A DNA stretch of 6,437 bases from contig JALULR010000221.1 of the NCBI GenBank assembly GCA_027056155.1, positions 1 to 6,437 of the forward strand, in the 5' to 3' direction. The stretch comes from DHVE2 group archaeon (GTDB taxonomy: Archaea > Thermoplasmatota > Thermoplasmata > Thermoplasmatales > Aciduliprofundaceae). The notes below the pieces were generated by a model. The model ran no database searches, had not been told where the DNA came from, and worked only from the letters and a program-made list of their open reading frames with translations. The position numbers and the translations under genes were made by a program. Of the stretch, positions 1 through 6,274 are shown in pieces (positions within the stretch are counted from its first letter, which is position 1; every line of letters starts with the position of its first letter).

Positions 1-357
1 TTTCTCTATTCTCGCTTCTGCCTGAAGCCTCGATTCACCCGGGCCAGATATACCCAGTGTTACAGGCTTTCCGTACTCAACGCTCAAGTCCTCTATTTTT
101 CTCGCGGCATTCTGCATGACTATCTCATCGTGCTCTGTCTCACCTTCAATAACCGCACCTAGGGTCACTACCGCATCTACATCTTTGTCAAGTAGCTTTT
201 TCACCATGAGCGGAATATCAAATGTTCCCGGTGCTTTTAACACATACTTTACTTCTGCACCTAAAAACTCTGCATGTGCTTTTGCCCGCTCAAGCATCAT
301 CATTGTTATATCATAGTTAAACTCGCTCACTACTATGCCCAATTTTATTTCTGTCAT
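1..357 (-). CDS. ribH: 6,7-dimethyl-8-ribityllumazine synthase (C-terminus cut by window edge)
   Basis: Lumazine synthase condenses 3,4-dihydroxy-2-butanone 4-phosphate (made by RibB upstream) with 5-amino-6-ribitylaminouracil, the penultimate step to riboflavin, in the cytoplasm. I translated 119 codons from the ATG at 357 to the window edge. Family marks are the SEFN segment (11-14) that stacks on the pyrimidine, APGTFDIP (42-49), [12 protein letters not shown] (68-79) with the catalytic His at 77 or its neighbour, and [13 protein letters not shown] (105-117), whose Arg110 should bind phosphate. Archaeal family members are about 130-150 residues, so only a short C-terminal helix is missing. 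The start is fixed by a strong Shine-Dalgarno sequence 4 nt upstream. The gene lies 11 nt after ribC and is last of the visible rib operon. It is similar in layout to RibC, its paralogue. Identification is secure. Confidence 0.95.
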   Translation of the reverse strand, partial: MTEIKLGIVVSEFNYDITMMMLERAKAHAEFLGAEVKYVLKAPGTFDIPLMVKKLLDKDVDAVVTLGAVIEGETEHDEIVMQNAARKIEDLSVEYGKPVTLGISGPGESRLQAEARIEK

Positions 358-361
358 TTTT

Positions 362-368
362 TCACCTC

Positions 369-370
<2 letters not shown>
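362..370 (-). promoter_or_regulatory. Shine-Dalgarno site of ribH
   Basis: The minus strand reads AGGAGGTGA here, a near-perfect complement of the 16S rRNA 3' end, with the GGAGG core 7 nt before the ribH ATG at 357. It overlaps the TAG stop of ribC (371-369), so ribosomes terminating on ribC end on the ribH initiation site. This is the strongest ribosome binding site in the operon and suggests ribH is translated at a high level, as fits a protein forming multi-subunit capsid-like assemblies (the assembly is family knowledge). Confidence 0.88.
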
Positions 371-1274
<904 letters not shown>

Positions 1275-1287
<13 letters not shown>

Positions 1288-1946
1288 TTTGACCACGCAT
1301 CAATTATATCTTTGCCTTCTACAAACACAAGCCCGTGCTCATCTGCAAACTTCTTTGCATCTTCCTTGCGCAGAGAATAGCCATCGTCGCCGAGAATCTC
1401 CACTATGCTCGCGGAAGGTACCACGCCCGCCATCTGCATAAGCGCAGTGCTTAATTCCGTGTGCCCTCTTCTTCGCTCAAGTCCTGAAGAGATGAGAAGA
1501 TGAACATGCCCGGGTGCAATAAATCTCCTTCCAAACTCTTCCATAGGGTTATTTGTTATCTCTACTTCCTCTATAAATCTCGCAAACTCCACGATGGTCT
1601 TAGCACGCTCTCTATCTGATATGCCTGTATAATTATCCACGTGGTTAATGGTTATTGAAAACGCAGGAAGGGCATCATAGCGAACTTTCTTGCTCACATA
1701 CTCAAAAATCTCGTATCCACTTTGCTCAAAAATATCATGTAAGTACGGCAACCCAAACTTCGAGGCGAGAAAATCGGGAACGGTGGTGCAAATAAGCCCG
1801 CCGCCTTCTTTGCGCATGAACCTTACCTTCTCAGGTGTGATAAACTGAGACGCATACACTATATCTGTCTCTTCCTCCCTACCTTCAGCGTCGAATACCA
1901 GCACGGGCTTGCCTTTTTTTATATCTTCAATTGCCTTGCTAATCAC
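1275..1946 (-). CDS. ribB: 3,4-dihydroxy-2-butanone 4-phosphate synthase
   Basis: Converts ribulose 5-phosphate to 3,4-dihydroxy-2-butanone 4-phosphate plus formate, giving the four-carbon unit RibH uses. It is a stand-alone DHBP synthase of 223 residues with no fused RibA domain. Motifs, in this numbering: FDAEGREEETD (18-28), the acidic Mg-binding and substrate loop; RKEGGGLIC (45-53); SITINHVDNYTGISDRERA (97-115), with the His and Thr of the active site; APGHVHLL (144-151); and RRGHTELSTALMQMAGVVP (159-177). A GTG at 1964 in the same frame adds six residues, but it lies inside or next to the likely TATA element and has no ribosome site. GTG 1946 sits about 25 nt from the TATA centre and its product aligns with the family N-terminus, so I chose it and infer a leaderless mRNA. 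It is first in the rib operon, and its stop overlaps the ribL start region. Confidence 0.93.
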
Positions 1947-1965
1947 AATGCTGCGATATTGCACC

Positions 1966-1977
1966 GTAATAAATAAC
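1966..1977 (-). promoter_or_regulatory. Probable TATA element of the rib operon
   Basis: The minus strand reads GTTATTTATTAC, an AT-rich match to the archaeal box A and the only one at suitable distance from ribB. Its centre is about 25 nt from the GTG at 1946, which predicts transcription starting at that codon. The element is weaker than the other TATA boxes here, and is an imperfect palindrome (4 of 6 pairs), so an overlapping operator is possible. Confidence 0.5.
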
Positions 1978-1988
1978 TATCGCCAAAA

Positions 1989-2002
1989 ACTCAAAAAAGA
2001 GT
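1989..2002. repeat. Small dyad ACTC-A6-GAGT between divergent promoters
   Basis: Four-base arms ACTC (1989-1992) and GAGT (1999-2002) flank a run of six A. It lies between the rib TATA element and the TATA box of the membrane-protein gene, where an operator controlling either direction would sit. The arms are short and such a dyad can arise by chance; no regulator is assigned. Confidence 0.25.
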
Positions 2003-2017
2003 AGATTGCGCTGCGAA

Positions 2018-2027
2018 TTTTTATATA
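2018..2027 (+). promoter_or_regulatory. TATA box of the small membrane-protein gene
   Basis: TTTTTATATA is a textbook archaeal box A. The centre of TTTATATA (2020-2027) lies about 25 nt before the ATG at 2048, so transcription should begin at or within a base or two of the start codon and the mRNA should be leaderless. This also rules out longer readings of the gene that start upstream (TTG at 2006), because they would translate the promoter. Confidence 0.75.
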
Positions 2028-2047
2028 CCCGTGGCAGATTCACCTCT

Positions 2048-2227
2048 ATGAATCGCGCGATATGGATATTCAGCTGGATACTCATAATTCTGGGCTTAAT
2101 TATATACTTCTCGTGGGCGCTCTTATACGACGCATGGACAGACGTAGGATTGTACTCTATTACAGCTGTTTTGCTAACATTTGGCGTGCTAGGGGCGCTT
2201 TTGGCAGTTGTTAAAAAAGAAGATTAA
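2048..2227 (+). CDS. 59-residue two-helix membrane protein, function unknown
   Basis: I do not recognise a named family. The protein has two strongly hydrophobic stretches, about residues 5-24 and 33-54, joined by a short turn YDAWTDVG (27-34). The tail is KKED. The acidic turn, with Arg3 and the Lys pair on the other side, predicts a hairpin with both ends in the cytoplasm. There is no cleavable signal peptide, cysteine or His cluster. Reality of the gene is supported by a strong TATA box about 25 nt upstream of the ATG, by hydrophobic design along its whole length, and by the exact packing of its TAA against the proS stop. It is divergent from the rib operon; that placement alone does not link it to flavins, although a riboflavin-related membrane role is conceivable. 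It is too short to be a transporter by itself. Confidence 0.72.
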   Translation: MNRAIWIFSWILIILGLIIYFSWALLYDAWTDVGLYSITAVLLTFGVLGALLAVVKKED

Positions 2228-3627
2228 TAAGGCTTTGCTACAAAAGCTATTTTCTCAGTCTCTTTTCCGCAAATTATGCATCTCTTTTTCTCGCCGAGTT
2301 CGATGGGCGAGCCCACTATCTTCTTCTCGGTTAGCTCCTCTATCGCATGCCCGCAATCATCTGAGCCACACCACGGCACCGCAGAAACACCATTGTGCTC
2401 TTTAACATTCTCAATATTATCTATGTTCTTTATTCGCTCACTCATCTCTTCCTCTGCTCTGCGGTACAGTGCGTCTTGAATATTCGCAAGAAGCTCTTTT
2501 ATTTTCACTATGTACTCGTCCCTAGAAACCATTAGCTTCTCACGGGTATCCCTTCGTACAAGCACTACTTGCCTTTTATCCATGTCCCTAGGACCAATTT
2601 CAAGCCTGAGTGGCACACCGCGAAGCTCCCAATCGTAGAACTTATAACCGGGCGTGTAATTATCGCGGTCGTCAAGATGCACGCGTATTTGCGCATCTCT
2701 AACTTCTTGCTCAATAAGCTTGCTTTCTTTAATAACCTCTTGCTTCTTCTTTGTAACAATGGGCACAATTACCACCTGAATTGGCGCAATTTCTGGAGGT
2801 ATGATTAAACCTCGGTCATCACCGTGGAGCCCCACAACCGCACCTAGCAATCTCTCGCTCATGCCAAAGGTGGTCTGATACACATACTCATGCTCGCCAT
2901 CTTCGTTTAGGTACTGTATATTGTAAGGCTTTGAAAAATTCTGCCCATACTGGTGAAATGTGGCAATTTGCAAAGTGCGCCCTGACGGCATAACAGTCTC
3001 CACGCCAAGAGAGTATATAGCCCCGGGAAACTTGTCCCAGTCTGCCTTCTTCACAATTCTATATGGCAATGCTAGTTTTTTGGCGATTTTTTTCCATATT
3101 TTTATATCTTCCTGTATATGCGCTTCTGCCTCTTCAAAGGTTCTATGAGCAGTATGCGCCTCAAAGAAATGCACCTCGCGCATTCGAATAAATGTTCTAG
3201 TTTGCTTGGTCTCATACCTAAATATATTGACTATCTGAAATATCTTTAAAGGGAGGTCCGCATGGGAGCGTATCCAGAGCGAAAACATGGGGTACATTGC
3301 AGTCTCGCTGGTGGGGCGCAGTAGCATTTTCACATCTAGCGGGTCTAGGCCGCCATGTGTAACCCAAAATACCTCGTCTTCAAATCCTCGTATGTGCTCT
3401 GCCTCTTTCTTAAATTCGGTCTCTGGCACAAGAAGCGGAAAATTCACCTCCTCATGGCCGTGCTCTGTGAATATCTCACGAAAATAATTATCGATATTCA
3501 TCATAATTTTCCAGCCGTATGGGCGCCAGATATGCATTCCCTTTACAGGGTATCTTTTATCAACGAGCCCTGCAGACTCCACAACCTCGTTGTACCACTC
3601 GCTGAAATTTTCCTTTGAGAATTCCAT
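2224..3627 (-). CDS. proS: Prolyl-tRNA synthetase, archaeal/eukaryotic type
   Basis: Charges tRNA-Pro with proline in the cytoplasm. It is 467 residues, slightly below the usual ~475-480. The class II catalytic core runs from about 30 to 278: motif 1 region [10 protein letters not shown] (61-70), RPTSETAMY (104-112) of the proline pocket, motif 2 [22 protein letters not shown] (135-156), and motif 3 [13 protein letters not shown] (266-278). The anticodon-binding domain spans about 282-380. The C-terminal zinc domain has Cys420, Cys425, Cys450 and Cys453, and the chain ends in the conserved Tyr. There is no bacterial INS editing insertion between motifs 2 and 3. The ATG at 3627 is about 25 nt from a TATA element, implying a leaderless mRNA. 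Its stop interlocks with that of the convergent membrane-protein gene; it is divergent from folC. Confidence 0.97.
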   Translation of the reverse strand: MEFSKENFSEWYNEVVESAGLVDKRYPVKGMHIWRPYGWKIMMNIDNYFREIFTEHGHEEVNFPLLVPETEFKKEAEHIRGFEDEVFWVTHGGLDPLDVKMLLRPTSETAMYPMFSLWIRSHADLPLKIFQIVNIFRYETKQTRTFIRMREVHFFEAHTAHRTFEEAEAHIQEDIKIWKKIAKKLALPYRIVKKADWDKFPGAIYSLGVETVMPSGRTLQIATFHQYGQNFSKPYNIQYLNEDGEHEYVYQTTFGMSERLLGAVVGLHGDDRGLIIPPEIAPIQVVIVPIVTKKKQEVIKESKLIEQEVRDAQIRVHLDDRDNYTPGYKFYDWELRGVPLRLEIGPRDMDKRQVVLVRRDTREKLMVSRDEYIVKIKELLANIQDALYRRAEEEMSERIKNIDNIENVKEHNGVSAVPWCGSDDCGHAIEELTEKKIVGSPIELGEKKRCIICGKETEKIAFVAKPY

Positions 3628-3647
3628 AGCCCGTGAAAAAAAAGAGA

Positions 3648-3656
3648 TTATTTAAG
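3648..3656 (-). promoter_or_regulatory. TATA box of proS
   Basis: The minus strand reads CTTAAATAA, centred about 25 nt from the proS ATG at 3627. No Shine-Dalgarno sequence precedes that ATG (an A/T-rich run and CACGGGCT do), so a leaderless transcript is the simplest reading. Confidence 0.65.
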
Positions 3657-3691
3657 TATTTACCTTCATCAAAGAAAGGGAGCTCGCAAGA

Positions 3692-3700
3692 TTTTAAATA
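3692..3700 (+). promoter_or_regulatory. TATA box of folC-hflX
   Basis: TTTTAAATA on the plus strand, preceded by purines (GCAAGA) that could act as BRE. Taking TTTAAATA (3693-3700) as the box, its centre is about 20 nt from the folC ATG at 3716 and about 25 nt from the in-frame GTG at 3722. No ribosome binding site separates it from either codon. Confidence 0.62.
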
Positions 3701-3715
3701 CCGCCCATATTTCAC

Positions 3716-4987
3716 ATGCCTGTGGAACGAAGCGAGATTGAGTACATATATGCACTGCGCAGATTCGGCATGAAACTCGATTTAGAAATAATGCGCAATT
3801 TTATCGAGCTATTAGGCAATCCTCATGAGAGCTTGCATTTTGCACATATTGCAGGCACAAACGGCAAGGGCTCTGTGGCATCGTACTTATACAACATAAT
3901 GCGCAGAAACTATAGCACGGGTATTTACACCTCGCCACACATTGAAAGATTTACCGAGCGCATAGTTGTAGACGGCAAAGAAATTGACGAAGAGTACATT
4001 GTAAATTTTGTACGCAAAGTGCGCCCCATAATCGAAGAGCTTGGCAAAGAGCAGAGAAATCCCACATTTTTTGAAGTGACAACTGCATTAGCTCTAAAAT
4101 ATTTTTACGAGAAAAATGTAGATTTTGCCGTGATGGAAGTGGGCTTGGGTGGAAGATTAGACGCAACAAACATAATAGCTCCTGATATCACTGCGATAAC
4201 CAGCATTGATAAAGAGCATACTAATGTATTAGGCAAGAGCATTGAGAAAATTGCAAAGGAGAAGGCTGGCATAATAAAAGAAGGTGTGCCAGTGGTTGTC
4301 GGCGAGCACAAAAAAGCCGCAGAGCGAGAAATAGAAAAAATTGCATCAAAAAGGGGGGCAGAGTACCACAATGCGCTCGATGAATGCGCATACTCCGTAG
4401 AAAAAGAAGATTTAAACGGCATGGATATAAGCATAAACACACCAATGAGAGATTACAAAATAAAAAGTAAAATGCTCGGCACGTACCAGATAAAAAACAT
4501 GGCCGTGGCAATTCGCATGGCAGAGCTGCTCTCTGAAACATATACGGTATCGAAAGGAGACATAGAGAAAGGCATAGAAAACACCTTGTGGCGGGGCAGG
4601 TTTGAAATTAAATCCCGCGCACCGCTCCTCATCTTCGATGCAGCACACAACCCTGCGGGGGCAAGGGTTCTTGCTAAGACGCTTCGTGAGCTCAAGCTCA
4701 AAAACATTACGCTGCTATTCTCGATGTTAGATGACAAAGATGTCTCTTCGTTTCTCCGCTATTTTAAGAGCTTAGCAGACAAAATCGTGATTACCGAGAT
4801 TGACTATTATCGCCGTATGCCCGTTTCCCAGCTCAAAAAATACGCAGAGCCGTATTTTCATGAGATACAAGTGGAAAAAAATTACTGCGATGCTCTCAAA
4901 TTGGCTATGAAAAATGACATAGTGCTTGCAACCGGCTCAATATATCTGCTTGGAGGCCTTGAAAGATGCGTTCGGTCATCGCAGTGA
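3716..4987 (+). CDS. folC: Folylpolyglutamate / dihydrofolate synthase, Mur-ligase family
   Basis: ATP-dependent ligase that adds glutamate to dihydropteroate and/or to folates; which of the two it does here cannot be told from motifs. At 423 residues it matches bacterial FolC (~420). The N-terminal ATPase domain has the P-loop GTNGKGS (47-53), the TSPHIERFTERI loop (72-83), EVGLGGRLDATN (141-152), and SIDKEHTNVLG (163-173) with a metal-binding His. EKAGIIK (182-188) carries the Lys expected to be carbamylated. The C-terminal domain has LWRGRFE (291-297), DAAHNPAG (308-315) and the terminal ATGSIYLLGGL (405-415). The ATG at 3716 is taken as start, but GTG at 3722 fits the TATA spacing better and would shorten the protein by two residues. 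It overlaps hflX by 22 nt and is probably cotranscribed with it. Confidence 0.92.
   Translation: MPVERSEIEYIYALRRFGMKLDLEIMRNFIELLGNPHESLHFAHIAGTNGKGSVASYLYNIMRRNYSTGIYTSPHIERFTERIVVDGKEIDEEYIVNFVRKVRPIIEELGKEQRNPTFFEVTTALALKYFYEKNVDFAVMEVGLGGRLDATNIIAPDITAITSIDKEHTNVLGKSIEKIAKEKAGIIKEGVPVVVGEHKKAAEREIEKIASKRGAEYHNALDECAYSVEKEDLNGMDISINTPMRDYKIKSKMLGTYQIKNMAVAIRMAELLSETYTVSKGDIEKGIENTLWRGRFEIKSRAPLLIFDAAHNPAGARVLAKTLRELKLKNITLLFSMLDDKDVSSFLRYFKSLADKIVITEIDYYRRMPVSQLKKYAEPYFHEIQVEKNYCDALKLAMKNDIVLATGSIYLLGGLERCVRSSQ
4952..4956 (+). promoter_or_regulatory. Shine-Dalgarno site of hflX inside folC
   Basis: GGAGG within the folC coding sequence, 9 nt before the hflX ATG at 4966. It fixes the hflX start and shows that, unlike promoter-proximal genes here, an internal operon gene relies on a ribosome binding site. 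Confidence 0.82.
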
Positions 4988-6177
4988 AGCGCAGAGATTC
5001 GTGGGAATTCATTCCTCTAATTAAATCGCTTGGCTATGACATTGCTCAAATTGTAGAATTTAGCGGGGAGAAGAATCCGAAATTTTACATTGGAAAGGGC
5101 AAGGTTGAAGAGATAAAAGAGATGATAAGCGAGGATAGCTTGGTGCTCGTAGATGCAATACTCAAATCATCACAGTGGTTCAATCTCGAAAACACGCTAG
5201 GTGTGGAAGTAAAAGACAGAGTCGGATTAATAATTGATATATTTGCGGACCGGGCAAAAAGTCGAGAGGCTATGCTACAGGTAGATTACGCTCGACTAAA
5301 ATACGAGATTCCGCTAATTAGGGAAACAATACATCACTCGCGGCTTAGCGAGCATGCGGGCTGGCATGGCGCGGGCGAGTACGAAATCGCAGATTACTAC
5401 GAGATGATTCGCAGGCGCATGAGCAAGATAGAGAAAAAGTTGGACAGGATAAAATTGGAGAGGGAAGAGCGCAGGAAAAGGAGGAGAAAAGAAGGATTTG
5501 TACTCGTGGGCATAGCTGGCTATACCAATGCTGGAAAAAGCACGCTTCTTAACGCGCTTACAAGCACGGGCAGAATCACAGAAGAGCGCATGTTTAGCAC
5601 ATTATCCACTAAGACCTCTCGGCTGGGCAGAGAGCGCGTGCTCATAACCGACACCGTTGGATTTGTAGAAGGCATGCCGCCGTGGCTAATTCGAGCGTTC
5701 GAGCCCACGCTTGAAGAGATATACAATGCAGATATAATCTTGCTCCTATTAGATGGAAGCGATAGCATAGATGAGTTTAAGCGAAAATTAGAGGTCTCGC
5801 AAAATATCATCGAATCGAAAATTCATGGCAAGCTCATACCTGTAATAAATAAAATAGATAAAGCAAGCAATGAAGAGCTCGAGCAAAAAATAGCAATGCT
5901 AAAAGAGCTACCTCCGCCTGAGCTAATCTCCGCCCGAAATAATTTAGGCTTATCCGAGCTAGTAAGAAGAATATTCAAAGAGGCAGAGCTTGAAGAATAC
6001 TCGCTCACTATAAATGACGACTCGTTGCTCAACTATATTCGCAGATATGGGAAAATAGAAGCTATAACTTATGATGAGCGCGTAAATGTAAAATTCAGCA
6101 TGAGGCGAAGTTTTTATGAACAGCTCATTAAAAAATTAAATCAACGCTCCAATGGAAAAGAAGCTTTAAGAGGGTGA
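4966..6177 (+). CDS. hflX: HflX-family ribosome-associated GTPase
   Basis: HflX proteins bind the large ribosomal subunit; in bacteria they split or rescue stalled ribosomes under stress, and archaeal members also bind 50S. The 403-residue protein has an N-terminal nucleotide-binding HflX domain (1 to ~140) with the hallmark KFYIGKGKVEEI (39-50) and DRAKSREAMLQVDYARLKY (95-113). A Gly-containing loop HGAGEYEIADYYE (134-146) and a charged coiled helix (~145-178) follow. The G domain has G1 GYTNAGKS (185-192), G3 DTVGFVEG (229-236), G4 NKID (295-298) and G5 SAR (322-324). TLEEIYNADIILLLLDGSD (248-266) is typical of the family. A C-terminal domain of ~60 residues ends the chain. The bacterial GETQLE loop and the DPTTR switch are replaced by GEYEIA and STKTS, as expected for a divergent archaeal member. 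It is translated through a coupled start within folC. Confidence 0.95.
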   Translation: MRSVIAVKRRDSWEFIPLIKSLGYDIAQIVEFSGEKNPKFYIGKGKVEEIKEMISEDSLVLVDAILKSSQWFNLENTLGVEVKDRVGLIIDIFADRAKSREAMLQVDYARLKYEIPLIRETIHHSRLSEHAGWHGAGEYEIADYYEMIRRRMSKIEKKLDRIKLEREERRKRRRKEGFVLVGIAGYTNAGKSTLLNALTSTGRITEERMFSTLSTKTSRLGRERVLITDTVGFVEGMPPWLIRAFEPTLEEIYNADIILLLLDGSDSIDEFKRKLEVSQNIIESKIHGKLIPVINKIDKASNEELEQKIAMLKELPPPELISARNNLGLSELVRRIFKEAELEEYSLTINDDSLLNYIRRYGKIEAITYDERVNVKFSMRRSFYEQLIKKLNQRSNGKEALRG

Positions 6178-6200
6178 GTGCAACACAGATATAATGATTT

Positions 6201-6219
6201 TGGTAAACCATCTGGTAAA
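6201..6219 (+). repeat. Tandem TGGTAAA repeats upstream of cdc6
   Basis: TGGTAAA occurs at 6201-6207 and 6213-6219, a 12 nt period close to one helical turn. The segments between them, TGGTAAACCA and ACCATCTGGT, are also near-palindromic. They abut the AT-rich TATA-like run, the usual place for an operator or BRE in archaea. No binding protein can be assigned. Confidence 0.35.
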
Positions 6220-6231
6220 AAAATATTTTTT
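6217..6231 (+). promoter_or_regulatory. Likely TATA region of orc1/cdc6
   Basis: An A-run followed by TATTTTTT forms the most AT-rich point of the hflX-cdc6 gap. A box centred near 6224 predicts a start around 6250 and a ~20 nt leader that carries a ribosome binding site. cdc6 would thus differ from the leaderless genes in the window. Read-through from hflX is also possible. Confidence 0.45.
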
Positions 6232-6235
6232 AACA

Positions 6236-6274
6236 ATGAGTAATTACCGACCATTACTTCGGGTGGAAAGATGA
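6236..6274 (+). CDS. Possible 12-codon upstream mini-ORF of cdc6
   Basis: An ATG at 6236 opens MSNYRPLLRVER and ends in a TGA at 6272-6274 that overlaps the cdc6 ATG as ATGA, the usual coupling geometry. There is no ribosome site before it, and if transcription begins near 6250 it is not on the mRNA. It may be chance; it is listed because of the exact stop-start overlap and because ATGAGYAAT is repeated at both starts. Confidence 0.2.
   Translation: MSNYRPLLRVER
6239..6258. repeat. Inverted repeat AGTAAT / ATTACT in the cdc6 leader
   Basis: Perfect six-base arms at 6239-6244 and 6253-6258 with an 8 nt loop. The left arm also begins the palindrome GTAATTAC (6240-6247). It could be an operator or a weak mRNA hairpin next to the ribosome binding site at 6261-6266. 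Low GC makes a stable hairpin doubtful. Confidence 0.35.
6261..6266 (+). promoter_or_regulatory. Ribosome binding site of cdc6
   Basis: GGGTGG, four bases before the ATG at 6271 (GGGTGGAAAGATG), is a moderate match to the anti-Shine-Dalgarno. It supports 6271 as the start and the presence of an untranslated leader. Confidence 0.55.

Noticed and set aside
116..316. Plus-strand 66-residue frame opposite ribH
   Set aside because: Ser/Thr-rich shadow translation; the minus strand carries clear lumazine synthase motifs throughout.
1947..1964. GTG 1964 as the ribB start
   Set aside because: It lies only ~8 nt from the likely TATA centre and has no ribosome site; the six extra residues do not extend the family alignment.
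2006..2047. N-terminal extension of the membrane protein from TTG 2006 (14 extra residues)
   Set aside because: It would translate across the TATA box; the extra residues are unlike the hydrophobic protein and the promoter predicts a start at 2048.
2224..2800. Plus-strand frames continuing after the membrane protein, opposite the 3' part of proS
   Set aside because: No promoter or ribosome site, and the translations are shadows of the ProRS zinc and anticodon domains.
3628..3715. Possible small RNA or structured leader between proS and folC
   Set aside because: The 88 bp are accounted for by two TATA boxes at leaderless spacing; apart from a GAGCTC palindrome no stable stem was visible.
4105..4737. 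Several long minus-strand open frames opposite folC
   Set aside because: They are overlapping shadows of folC with Ser/Leu/Cys-rich, low-complexity translations and no promoter or family resemblance.
5475..5508. Internal Shine-Dalgarno-like AGGAGG in hflX before GTG 5506, which might start a stand-alone G domain
   Set aside because: The run arises from Arg/Lys/Glu codons of the charged helix, and AGGAGG is ~21 nt from the GTG, too far for normal initiation.
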